Shown here: piece after piece, positions 1 to 10,176 of the stretch
Numbering within the stretch: the first letter of the stretch is position 1
How the letters are laid out: each line of letters starts with the position of its first letter
Assembly (NCBI GenBank): GCA_003013855.2
Contig: ML058342.1
Coordinates: 1,549,120-1,613,119, forward strand
DNA: 64,000 nt
Origin: Liriodendron chinense
Taxonomy: Eukaryota > Streptophyta > Magnoliopsida > Magnoliales > Magnoliaceae
Reading direction: 5' to 3'
Program-made: the position numbers and the translations under genes
The notes under the pieces: model-generated
Told to the model about the DNA's origin: nothing
What the model saw: only the letters and a program-made list of their open reading frames with translations
Databases searched by the model: none

Positions 1-1053
1 ATGTGCTAGATGGTGGCAATAGGAGCGATAGCTCTAATAATATCACTCAATGATACATGTTGAATCACAAGTATGTTGAAACACCACAATTGCATGTTTT
101 GGATATATGAGTGACATAAATCTTCCCCTGATAGTGAGCACTAGGGAGAGATGTTGATCACATGATGTGATGAGAGTTCATTATTGGTGTAGTTATTTTT
201 CCCAATATGGATGGTTGGATTTGAGGCATTACTCAGATGACAACAACTTAAAAATTTCACTTGGGGAAAAATGCTGGAAGATAAGTCTTATCTACTCATA
301 GAGGTTCTCAAGATACACTAATGCATGTATGAGATGACTAATGATGGGAGGTCTTAATTAGTGGGAAGAGAAATACACAAAAAGATAACCTTGGCATATT
401 ATAGACAATGTTTGTTTTAGAACAATCTCAAGTTTCCACTTGGGTAAATGAGGTGCTTACTCTCTCATGAATCATGAAGTACTTGGCTGAACCTGAGTTG
501 TCCAATTATTGGTTCTTGATCAAGACGTTAAAAAGGCAAGTGTATTAGACAATGATGGGACTAGGTATACATAGCCACTTACGTTTTACAATGGAAGTTA
601 TACTTATAGAGGGCTTGTGTGGACTTTAAGAGAATCAGTATGACACCTTAATCCTTTTGTCTAAGAAGTCTTAGTTAAACATATTTGTTTGAGGGATTTG
701 AGGACAAATTAGTTTTAGGGCGAGTAAGAGATTATTAGAGTATGTGCCCTAGAAAAATAATGAGCCCTAACCCACTAGCTAGGCGGATGGGACAGGGCTA
801 ATCTCCACTATAGATCATGATGAACCATGTGTCCCTCATGGACAACTTGATATATCTTAACGTGTAGTGTCACCTTAAATTAATTGAATGTGGGTTAGTT
901 GAGGATTGAGTCTTGTCCTTGAAAACTAGATATTAGAAATAATAGTCATTAACCAAAGAGAGTTGTGATCCATGGATTTTAGTATCCTTTATAGGCCATG
1001 ATTGTCATAGGTATATAGGACACACCTGTAGACATTCCCACATGAGATGTACA
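1..1053 (+). mobile_element. degenerate copia-like relic, no coding frame
   Basis: No open frame of note. At about 720-760 a purine-rich stretch (gcgagtaagagatt) is followed by 'attagagtatgtgccctag', which looks like the polypurine tract and LTR start of many plant copia elements. If so, the first 730 bases are a decayed internal region and 735-1053 the start of a 3' LTR, later split by the insertions at 1054 and 3450. The call rests on termini-like strings only; no pol motif could be read. Confidence 0.3.
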
Positions 1054-1390
1054 TGTTAGTGCACTTTTCTATAGCATACTAGTGCACCTTGTTTATCAAT
1101 CAACTGTGTCCATGTATCGTAATATCGGTTGAGCCTTGGCAAGCTGAAGACTAAAGATTTAAGTGGACAAGAAGCATCAAGGAAGAAGAAATAAGTAAAA
1201 GAGATCCCTTGGTGACCCTAACCCTTAAAACCAAAATAACCATAACCTCTAGATGACTTGGACCATATAAGAAAACCCTTATTCATCTTCATTAGCCTTA
1301 GAACACTTAGAAAAACATGATAAGTTAGGCTAATTTAAAAGTTGCAAGCTGTTGTAAACAATCCAGCCCAAACAGCAGTTTCTTATTGGA

Positions 1391-1696
1391 CTTCGATTCC
1401 ATCGAAGTTCAGTTCGATAGTACTTTGATGCCATCGAAGACCAATTTAACCCCAACGAACATATATCCAACAACATTTCTAAAATCTTTAAGCAATTCTT
1501 CGATCCCATCGAACAACCCTTTGACCCCATCGAAGTAAGCTTTTCGATGTCATCGAAGATTGTTTGATGTCATTATATTAGATGTCCAACAACCTTTCTG
1601 AACTCTCTAGACAGTTCTTCTATCCCATCGAACTAAGGTTTCAACCCTATCAAAGATCCTTCGATGCCATCGAAAGAATCATCGATGCCGTCGAAG
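1391..1696. repeat. cluster of about ten short palindromes (CTTCGATnccATCGAAG type)
   Basis: Clear copies lie at 1391-1407, 1423-1439, 1498-1513, 1519-1535, 1542-1558, 1617-1633, 1639-1655, 1659-1676 and 1680-1696. Each has arms of 6-7 bases around a 3-base centre. The first copy is perfect (CTTCGAT/ATCGAAG). They lie 337-643 bases from the LTR start. The related LTR at 52752-54702 has palindromes of unrelated sequence at the same offset. Confidence 0.85.
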
Positions 1697-3020
1697 AAAC
1701 CGTTTTCTAACAGTTGAAGATTTTTTTATAAAAGAAAGGGGTGTGATTTTTAGACTCAGGGGAGGGATTTTGGTGCATTAAAAGCCAACATTATTGCAAA
1801 TATCCTCAGGCTCTAATCATAACCCTACCAAGTCATCTTCCTTGTGATTAATCAAAAGAATGGAGCATTTAAAGCTCATTTAGAAGATGAACTTGTCCAT
1901 TTTGATCTCTAAAGTTTAGATCTTAATTCAGATAGTTAAATCCTTGTCTAAACTTTATTAAGAGATCATTATAAGTGAAATTCTCTAGGTAACCACTTCT
2001 TATTAAGTGTAGAGATTTTAAACTTACCTCCCATTACCTTGGTTATCTGAAGAAGAACATATGTAAGGCAATTGATCGTTGAAGATGAAGCATTGGCAAC
2101 GCATCAGCAATAAGATCAAGGAGCACATGGGGAGCCGATTCAAGCACAGGAGAGCGAGAAGAAGCAACCCAAGTGGCGCATCAAACGAGGCTCAAATCCG
2201 ACAAGTAAGGTTGTTAATTTGTAGAGTCCATTCATGCTCATTCCTTGTGTAGGATTGAGTATGAGAGTTTGAATTGCTAAACTCGATAGGTTCGGTTATA
2301 GGACCTAGGCCCTTGTGCCGGGCTGAATCAAGTATCCGTGGGGAGCCTTCGGCAAGAATATCCGTTAGGTTCGATTGTATGACCTTGCCTCGGTTGTAAG
2401 GCCTAAATTAAGGTTTGGTTGTAGGACCTTGTCTTATGAGTTAAGCATAAACTCATGTTCGGTTGTAGGACCTTGGCTCTTGTGTAGAGCCTAAATTGTC
2501 AAGTCTAAAAGGAGAGTCACACGTGGTCTACCAACACGGGTGCGTATGTGTAAGTTCTTGTGTAAGACTCAGTCCCTGTGTAGGATTGTAAGGTTGGAAT
2601 GAACATATTTAAAACTCTTAGGTTATGAGGTGAACCTGATTTAAAACTCTCATAGTGAAATCTAGTGTTCTCATGGGTTAGGAATGACAACTGGGAGTGG
2701 AGTAGATAAGTAGTTGAACCACTATATATCGTTGTGTTTGTGATTGTATTTTAGCACATTTCTATTCATGCATTTTTGTTTGATTTGATAAATTATATGA
2801 ATGTTGAATGGAATGTATGCTAGGCACTAGATACGCATATTCACAAACAACATGTATTTTCACTAAGATTATATGATTGCATCTCTTATAGTCTACATAA
2901 TTTGCATAGATTAGTTTCCTAATTTGTTAAATCATTTATTAATCTATATGTTTAGATTAAGAGCTTAATTACTTATTCATTAGCTAGTCTATGTGATTGG
3001 ATCCACTAAGGCTTAGAAGC

Positions 3021-3164
3021 TGAAGTGTTCTTGCTTACTTAGCTTAAATTGTTAGATTAGTAAAAGAAAGCGAAAAGAATTTCAAAAGGTCCTGAAGTGT
3101 TCTTGCTTACTTAGCTTAAATTGTTAGATTAGTATAAGAAAGCGAAAAGAATTTCAAAAGGTCC
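3021..3164 (+). repeat. 72-bp tandem duplication in LTR A
   Basis: Units 3021-3092 and 3093-3164 differ by one visible base (gtaaaagaaag versus gtataagaaag). The second LTR of this family has one unit, so the duplication is private to this copy. Confidence 0.9.
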
Positions 3165-3171
3165 TAATCAT

Positions 3172-3195
3172 CCCCCCCCCCCCCCCCCCCCCCCC
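3172..3195. repeat. C24 homopolymer near LTR end
   Basis: A run of 24 C. The sister LTRs have shorter G/C runs at the same place (52835-52843 and near 49340 on the other strand), so this is an expanded conserved C-tract. Its exact length may be an assembly artefact. Confidence 0.9.
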
Positions 3196-3277
3196 GGACT
3201 TAGTCACTATTCTAGTAGCTCCATCAAGCTTTCGTAAAGCGCATAACATGTTAAGTGTGCCTTACCCTTCTCCCACA

Positions 3278-3444
3278 TAAGAGTGTGAATGGTCCATGGA
3301 CACAAGACCCAGGGGCGGAACTTTAGACACTTTCATTGGTGGATTGAGATTAAGTCAATAGTCTAGGGGCCCATTAGCTTAGGACCATGATCAGATTGGT
3401 GATGGGTAGATGAAAATAATTAATCCTTAGACTTAAGGACGTGT
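3278..3444. other. remnant of host repeat between two insertions
   Basis: Probably continues the copia-like relic of 1-1053 and carries on after the Tat element at 17103. No gene or other structure is visible. Confidence 0.3.
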
Positions 3445-3968
3445 AAGGGTGTAGACACCCCACCTTCGGCTACACTGTTGGTAGAGATAGCTGGTTGAAC
3501 GGAGGACCATACCCCCAAATCCCAAGTCCAAACTCAGCCAAACTCACCCTTGTAAGCCCCATTCCATAGCCCAGTTCAAGCCTGAACCCAGTCAACCCAG
3601 TCCTAAAAATCACCCTGAAAAAACCCCATAAAAAAAGGCCAGTCAAAAGATCCCAAAAAAGTCAAACTCAGTGAGTCAACTCGCTGAGTTAACCCGCTGA
3701 GTTAACCCGCTGAGTCAACCCGTCGAGTCAACCCGTCGAGTCAAAACACCGAGTCAACCCGTCGAGTCAACCCGTCGAGTCAAACCACCGAGTCGACCCG
3801 CTGAGTCAACTCACTGAGTCGACCAGCGAGTCCAACAGCAGCCCCGAGGGAACGGCCGTACTCGCTGGAAACCGAGGAGCGGCCGTACGGGCGGCCCATG
3901 GCAGGCCGTACGGGCGGCCCATGGCAGGCCGCCCGGACAAAATTACGAGAGCTGCCACTCTCCGCTGC

Positions 3969-3976
3969 TATAAATA
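3969..3976 (+). promoter_or_regulatory. TATA box of the 5' LTR promoter
   Basis: TATAAATA about 520 bases into the LTR, just after a GC-rich duplicated block; the same box is at 16048-16055 in the 3' LTR. It places the probable U3/R border about 30 bases downstream, near 4000. Confidence 0.7.
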
Positions 3977-4288
3977 CCCCCCTCCCCTTCCTATTTCGAC
4001 ACACAATCCATTCCAATCCAGCCCGGGTCCGTTCCAAGCCCTTCTCCGCCCCTTTAGCCCATCTTTCCACCAAGGAGAGCCCGAGTGAGGAAAGCCTAAC
4101 CCTGGTCCAGCTTTGCCTTACCACTGGTCCAAGCCTCCCAAGCCATTCAAGTCCTGATCCAGCCACTCGAAGCCAACCCTTGCGACACCTCCGTCCATCC
4201 AGCTACTCTTTTTCCAGCATCATCTCATTTGCATCTAGCATAAGTGCAACATTTACTTTTCTTCCAACCCCCCTGCTTCACTACTAGC

Positions 4289-4578
4289 ACCTTGATCCGT
4301 CAAGTACACATGCATATGTCTTTATATTAAGCACCTGTCAGTTCGAGCGTATGCTCTGGGCTTGCCCGTTGTTGGAACCTGCCCATCAGAAACTCTTACT
4401 GTTCAGACCTGCATTCATGCTTCACCATAAAACACCTTGATCATTCAAGCACACTGCATACGTCTTACATTAAGCACCTGTCAGTTCGAGCGTACGCTCT
4501 GGGCTTGCCCGTTGTTGGAACCTGCCCATCAGAAACTCTTACTGTTCAGACCCGCATTCATGCATCATGTCATCCATG
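4289..4578 (+). repeat. 145-bp tandem duplication within the LTR
   Basis: Two copies starting 'accttgat' at 4289 and 4434, each with 'cacctgtcagttcgagcgt' and 'gggcttgcccgttgttgga'. The 3' LTR also has both copies (from about 16368), so the duplication predates this insertion. Confidence 0.9.
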
Positions 4579-5022
4579 AGAATATACGAGGATTAAATTA
4601 GACTTTCAAGTATTCGATCGATTCTGTGAAGTAGAGACCGTACTTCGGTACGGGCAGTGTGTGGGGTGCTTAACCTCTTCCCACCCTGTAACCGTGATCC
4701 CTTACCTTGAATCTCTGACCGCAGATCAACAGGAGTCATTTTAGAGGAAGGAATCTTCGGATTCCCTTCTCTAACGTTTCTACGGGGTCTAGCCGACTGT
4801 AGATTCGAAGTAACTGGCTAGTGGCGACTCTGGTCTTATATAAATTCACTTAAACACATCCAGCTCAATACGACAACCAAACAAAGCCCTCGAGAACGAG
4901 GCAAGCCAGTGGCACAAACGACGATTTCGCACTCACGCATCCTCTTCTTCTTCTTCTTCCGAAAGGGGAAGGGAGAACGACGTCGTGTGGGAGCGCGGAG
5001 AAATCGGCGAGGGTCCACAGAA

Positions 5023-5041
5023 TGGCGACTCCACTGGGGAT
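5023..5041 (+). promoter_or_regulatory. primer binding site, tRNA-Arg type
   Basis: TGGCGACTCCACTGGGGAT begins three bases after the LTR end. It is complementary to the acceptor and T-arm end of plant tRNA-Arg as I recall it, the primer typical of the Tat/Ogre lineage. Confidence 0.8.
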
Positions 5042-5254
5042 AAGCTAGTCCCACTAGTCGTGATCCGACTTGAAAAAAAACAGAATCCTTCCCGTACTTG
5101 AAAGTCACTAATCCTCATACAATCTCATCTGCATAGCATTCTACCCAAAACAAAAAAAATAGAAAAATCCCAAAACCCCAAAAAAAATAGTGCATACTTC
5201 CCACCATTACTCCTCCAAACCAAATCACCCTGCCACGTCCAATACAAAATCGAC

Positions 5255-8149
5255 ATGGCTCTCCCATTCACTATACCTGAAGCTTCCTCTCCACTGTTAA
5301 ACTCGAGTGAATCCATATCAATTCCTGGCATCCAAGAGCTACAACAAAGCATGAAGGCCATGCAGGAAATGCTTCTCCGATTCACACAAGCCCAGGCTTC
5401 AGCAGCCAGCAATCAAGCTGGTCTAGTTCAACAACCACAACAAGCATCTCTTCCAGCCTCCAGTTCATCTCAACCACAACTATCAGGGGTGGCGCAGGAC
5501 TTTCGATACCCTCCTAATGAAGGTTCTCAATCAGGACAACTCTCGACCTCAGGGCATTTCTTCCAGCATCCTCCTGCAAACAAGAGCCATTTTCAGTCAC
5601 ATCCCACAACCCAGAATCCCAGTCAATTCCAACAATCTCTCCCCAATGGGAATTCCAACCAATTTCAATATTTTCCTGTGACTGGGATTTCTTCGCAGTC
5701 TCTCTTCTCAGCTCCAGTCCAACAAAGTCCCCACAATGGGAGTAATTACCAGGCCCAACCTTCTTCAAGCAGGAATTTTAGGAGCATCAATGACACCAAT
5801 TATTATGAAAGGGGGCCATCTCAATCCTGGCAAGGGACAAGATCTCCTTCATCTGGTCCATCTGAAATCAAACAACTCCGAGAGCAGATGTAAGAGATGA
5901 AGAGAAAGTTGCAGAAGCAGCAAGGGGTGGATCTTCCATCCACTAAGTTCAGGGACCTCTGTCCCTTTCCAGATGCAATGGTACCTCAAGGCTTTCAGGT
6001 ACCAAAATTTAAAAGATATGATGGGACAGGGTGTCCTGTAGGCCACTTACGAGCTTTCTGTGGAGAGCTTAATGCTGTGGCGGGCAATGATGGAGCACTC
6101 ATCCGCTTGTTTCAAAAATCTCTGAAAGACGATGCCCTAGACTGGTACACATCGTTGGACTGTCATCGCATCAGGACTTGGGAGCAGCTCTCCCATGCTT
6201 TCGTCAACAGGTTCGCATACAATCTTAACATGGCACCCAGAAGAGCGGACCTCGCAGCTCTCAGGCAAAGAAGTGATGAAACATTATCAGCTTACGTTGG
6301 ACGGTGGCGGGCCATGGCCTCTAGAATGAAGACTCCCCTCGACGACGAGGAGCAAATCTCCATGATCGTCCACTCGACAAATCCAAGTATCTCTGGATAT
6401 CTTGTCTCACATCCATATGTGAACTTCAGCCAACTCATCCGCGCCGGGGAACAAGTCGAAGCCGGAATAAGGGCTGGGATGATCTCCCCTTGGTGGCCTC
6501 ATCAGGCTTCTCCAATTCAACCGATAGTGGAAGAAGAGCCTACTGCTGAATACGAGAATGATAACGGAAGTGTCCTCATCTCCCATCCAATAGAAGAAGA
6601 CGACCTAGTCGCTACCGAAGGTGCACTATTCCTCCCTCAGCATGGACAACCGCAGCAACAGCAACAGTCAAGATGGAACTCACGGTTCCCTAATCAAGGT
6701 TGGCAAGGGGCACCCTTAACCAGTCAGGTTTCAGAACCCCTCATCCTGCAAGGGGCATCTCCAGTCGATCCAGTCTCCGCAATGCAAGGGGCACCTCCTG
6801 CCTATCCAGCTTTCACCAGCCAAAAAGAGCCTCCTCTCCAGTTTATTCGTGCCATCAACTCTAGTACAGAGTTCGAACCTCTCATCCTGCAAGGGGCATC
6901 CTCAACTATTTCGATCCCAGAGCCCATCATCATGCAAGGGGCACCTTCAGTCGATTCAATCTTCACACCCATTTCTAACCATGGGCACATTCAGTCCATC
7001 TCAGTCAACCAAGGGGACAATCTCCCTAACGCAGCATCAGCAAACCAGGGGCACAACCTGCCCGTCTCAGCAATAGTCAGTCAGGGGCACAGTTTGCCCA
7101 CTCCAGCTTACCAGGGGCAAAGCCTGCCCGTTTCTCAAGCAAACAACCAGGGGCACAACTTGCCCACCGCACCTGTCTATTCGGCTTCTACTTCAGCCAT
7201 CGTCCTCCAAGAAGAAGACCCTTCCTCGGACAGCATGCCACATGCCCTAGCAGAATTAGGGCCCAGCTTCAATTATGTGGCCACTATCGAGGAGGTCGAA
7301 GAGGAGATTGATGTCCAGGTTCTGATTGATCCAAAAACATCAACCATCACTCTTCAGCTCTTGGACATCTCAGCTTCATTCCATCTCCTTTCCGATTGGA
7401 CCTGGTTTCACAGAATCGGTGCCATTTCTTCAAATCTTCACCAAATGGTCAAGCACATCTTCGGAGATAGGGCGATCACCATCATTACCGATCCCGGACA
7501 ATTTTCCAAGGTAGAAGCATCCAACCTCCGAGAGCCTACCATCCCAGCCATGGACGTACAACACTCTAATGGGGAGATCTCATACCATCACAATGCAAAT
7601 TACTTCCCTCGCGCATGTCCCATCGGATCGAACTATGTCTTCCTCCCTGCCGAGCGTCAAACCTTCTACTATCAGCTCGAATATCAAGACTCGACCCGAA
7701 CCATGGAGGTTCAAGAAGATATGGATAGGAGAGGACTACGATATCAGCCTACTCTGATTCAGAAACCAAAGCATAGAAGTATCAAAAGAAGACGAGGTCG
7801 TCAAGAAGAAGGCAATCCCTGCATTTACACACCAATCCAGTTCATCAATGCAAGGATTATCTACCCTGATGATGGGCTAAATTCCACCTTCGATGATCAA
7901 GCGAGCAGATTGAGTCTGATAGGGTTGCCCAGAGAAGACGTAAGCAAGGGGCAGGAATTTCCCCTGATCGATTGGACTGCCGTTCTGGTCATACCTCAGC
8001 CGGATGAACCTGAAGAGCAGCAGTTCATCGGGGACGAACCAGGAGAAATCGCATCCGACACCGACTCGGAGCCCAATTTCAGATCTGCCATGACGTTTGG
8101 GTGCAACAATGAGGTTTGGCCTACTGATCCTTTTGGCCCTGCCTCCTGA
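5255..8149 (+). pseudogene. gag: Tat/Ogre-type gag fused to degenerate protease, one in-frame stop
   Basis: One frame of 964 codons, interrupted only by TAA at 5891-5893, probably from a Gln or Lys codon in a charged coiled-coil-like stretch. The first about 210 residues are Q/S/P-rich. Codons about 230-420 hold the gag domain, with family motifs such as LIRLFQKSLKDDALDWYTSL and RIRTWEQLSHAFVNRF. A low-complexity linker follows, with repeated QGA and QGHNLP phrases (nucleotides about 6700-7170). Residues about 700-760 align with the C-terminal half of Ogre-type aspartic proteases (LLDISASFHLLSDW..., SSNLHQMVKHIFGD). The catalytic D-S/T-G part is missing and the usual LLGRPW is changed. The remaining C-terminus is acidic. 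The start is the first ATG after the primer site. Gag would build the virus-like particle. The stop means full-length protein is unlikely without readthrough. Confidence 0.85.
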
Positions 8150-8687
8150 GGGGAAGGAGTGCAGGGCAGTAACAGGTTTGTAGTCCCCATAACGGCCAAT
8201 AAAAGTCGACAGTGCTCGGCTCCCCGAGCCGAATCAAGCAACACCTGGTCCACATCGCCGTCTTGCTCGGGTCTTTTACAAAAAAAATTTCAAAAAAAAA
8301 ATCAGAAGATTCAAAAACCCAAAACACCAAATATTTCAAAATTTCAAAAAAAAAAAATCAAATTTTCACAAAGTCCAAAAGTTCAAAAAAAATCTAGATA
8401 TTCACAAAATTCCAAAAAATCAGAAAATCTTTGAAAAAAAAAAAAAAAAACTTTTTCGATAAAAGTGTCAAGTCTGTCTGTCAAAGCACTTGAGTATGAA
8501 GCTGACTCATAAGATTTCGATCTAGAGTTGGACTTCAAACTCAAGGGTTTGGACAAAGCCAAATGATGAGGAAAATGATGAGCTGACTCCCAAACTTAGA
8601 GGGTCTCCTCGAAAGTTCGAACCAAAAGCTGATGTCATCTCAAAAAATTTTCAAAATTATAAACCTAGGATCTCCTGAGACCCATAA
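8150..8687 (+). other. A-rich noncoding segment after gag
   Basis: No readable pol domain. Contains runs of A (8281-8450) with repeated 'caaaatttcaaaaaaa' phrases. Protease and the start of RT would lie here in an autonomous Tat element. Confidence 0.6.
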
Positions 8688-9480
8688 GGAAGTGTGCATT
8701 AAGAATCCTTGTCCCCGAAAATAAGCAGAGAATGATCGAATTTTTGAAGTCATGACTTCCCAATCTTGCGTCCTATGAAGACTTATCGATCAAAAACTCA
8801 TCAAGCCTATCAAGAAAATGCTGCCAAGATTATGCTTGCATTCCATGCTGGATTATGCGACCAGACGAATGATCAGAGAAATCTCGCAGCTCAATGAAGA
8901 CAAGATTGTGGCCAATATGTCAGCAAATACTTCAAATGTCAGCAGCATGCACATCGAATCCATATGTGTGCTTCAACCTGACAATGCTCCAGCTATTCCC
9001 TGTACGAGGTATCTACATCAGCAGAAGGATCGACTCGGCTTCATCTAGCGGTCATACGCATATACTTGGGGCAGTCGATTACAGCACAAAGTGGATGAAG
9101 GTAACGTTCTGCTCTCGCACGATAATTCCCATGGAGAATGACATCATCAATTGTTAAGGGTTCCCACATGCTATCAACATTGGCAATGGGACATCCTTCG
9201 GAATCTAAGGACGAAGGAGTTCCTCGAGAATCTTAAAATCAGAAGACAAGCCTAAGAGTTCAACTCAAAATCCCGTCAACGTGAGTGCTGATGAAGAATG
9301 AAGCCGAAGAAAGACAAGTCATATCGGGTTTACAACAAGCACTGCTGCATCTATCAGACTCAAGGGGCAAGCCCCAAGAATCAAAGAAGTTCTTCTGGGA
9401 GGCACCGTTCGACTCACCAACCTGAGGGGTAAGGATCTTCCAGAGCCCATCAACGCCGACAACGTGAAAATCTCTCACAG
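8688..9480 (+). pseudogene. pol relic: protease-RT linker joined to broken integrase
   Basis: At about 8728-8790 a frame reads MIEFLKS*LPNLASYEDLSI, matching the linker before RT in Tat elements (usual form MIEFLK...FAWSYEDM). Within some 30 bases the sequence is already integrase: AFHAGLC near 8845, then DCGQYVSKYFKCQQHAHRIH (about 8905-8965), then RIDSASSSGHTHILGAVDY and STKWMKV (about 9025-9100), then GFPHAINIGNGTSF (about 9160-9200). The integrase C-terminal phrase GKDLPEPINADNVKISHR ends near 9480. RT and RNase H are therefore absent as a block. Frames shift several times. The second catalytic Asp of the integrase (usually SDNGT) is lost (IGNGT). No function is expected. Confidence 0.75.
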
Positions 9481-9671
9481 GTAAGCCAATCCAACCTTAT
9501 CAAGAGTTACATTAGTAGAGCTGGAGTCAAGAGGTCAAGGCTTAGACCTCTGAGAATCCCTTCCCGTTCACCAATAAGTTTTCCAAATAAAGGGTTCAAA
9601 AGTCAAAAAAAAAAGAAGAGAGAAAAAAAAAAAAAAAAAGAATAGAGCAAAAAAAAGGGGGGCACACAACC

Positions 9672-9713
<42 letters not shown>

Positions 9714-9964
9714 GAAGAAGAAGAAGAAGAAAGAAAGAAAAGAAAAGAAAAAAAATCGACTCAAAAGAAACACATCTATCCATCCATCCACCTCAGAAGG
9801 GTCTGTAGCTAAGGCCGACAGCTCTGACATTGTAACTTAGGATAAGGGCCGAAAGGTTACCATCGGCCGGCAACGACGGATTCCTGACCTCTGGTCGCCG
9901 CAGTTATCCAAAAAAAAAAAAAAGAAAAAAAAAAGAGAAGAGATGTGTGCCTAAACAAAGAGGG
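9481..9964 (+). other. noncoding segment with long A/purine-rich tracts
   Basis: Runs of A and AG at 9603-9760 and 9910-9945. The long F- and K-rich frames across them on either strand are products of base composition. Confidence 0.7.
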
Positions 9965-10176
9965 CGGAGTGAAAACCCGAAAGGGCGCTCCGAGTAAAAA
10001 CAGTGGGCACACAGCGGACTTGGTGAAAACTCGAAAGGGCGCCAAGGGTAAAAACAGCATAGCTGCCAAGGGGCAGGCAAGATCAAATACCCGGGACGTG
10101 GTGAAAACCCGAAAGGGTGCCACGGGCAACAATGACGGGCAAGCCGGACGCAGCGAAAACCCGAAAGGGCGTTGCG
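9965..10176 (+). ncRNA. array of four RNA-like hairpins with covarying stems
   Basis: Four units at 9965-9992, 10019-10046, 10097-10124 and 10149-10176. Each has a 7-bp outer stem, an AAAA bulge on the 5' side, a 3-bp inner stem (CCC/GGG, or CUC/GGG in unit 2) and a GAAA tetraloop. The outer five pairs are CGGAG/CTCCG, CTTGG/CCAAG, CGTGG/CCACG and CGCAG/TTGCG. The sequence changes while pairing is kept (positions 2, 3 and 4 covary; the only wobble among these five is G-T in unit 4). Copies are followed by 'aaaaacag' or 'aacaatg' spacers and start 54, 78 and 52 bases apart. A-rich tracts lie on both sides (9910-9945 and 10195-10225). No protein frame explains this pattern. A role in packaging, dimerisation or translation of the element's RNA is only inference. 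Confidence 0.75.

Larger units (their letters stand above)
1054..3277 (+). mobile_element. SIRE/Maximus-like copia LTR, copy A
   Basis: Begins TGTTAGTGCACTTTTCT and is collinear with the solo LTR at 52752-54702 (opposite strand): same first 50 bases, same 'aagtgttcttgcttacttag' block near the end, and a C homopolymer about 80 bases before the end. The right boundary is inferred from that spacing and is uncertain. No target duplication was found, so it may be an LTR left from a larger element. Inside are a cluster of short palindromes (1391-1696), repeated 'ggttgtaggacctt' phrases (2290-2490) and a 72-bp tandem duplication. It has no coding content. Confidence 0.65.
3450..5019 (+). repeat. 5' LTR of the Tat-like element
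   Basis: Starts TGTAGACACCCCACC and ends GGGTCCACA. It is 37 bp longer than the 3' LTR: one extra 13-bp 'cgtcgagtcaacc' unit in a gagtca repeat block (about 3660-3840), one extra 23-bp unit in a GC-rich block (3884-3934), and one base near 4940. It contains a TATA box and a 145-bp tandem duplication. The block near 4665-4690 (gtgcttaacctcttcccac) resembles the U5 region of other Tat LTRs. Confidence 0.95.

Noticed and set aside
3780..4287. Frames of about 130 codons on both strands within the LTR, repeated at 15913-16277
   Set aside because: They lie across the GC-rich block and TATA box of an LTR; no domain and they overlap each other.
9965..10176. Regularly spaced repeats resembling a CRISPR array
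   Set aside because: Stems differ between units, spacing is uneven (54, 78, 52), no cas genes, and the setting is a plant retrotransposon.
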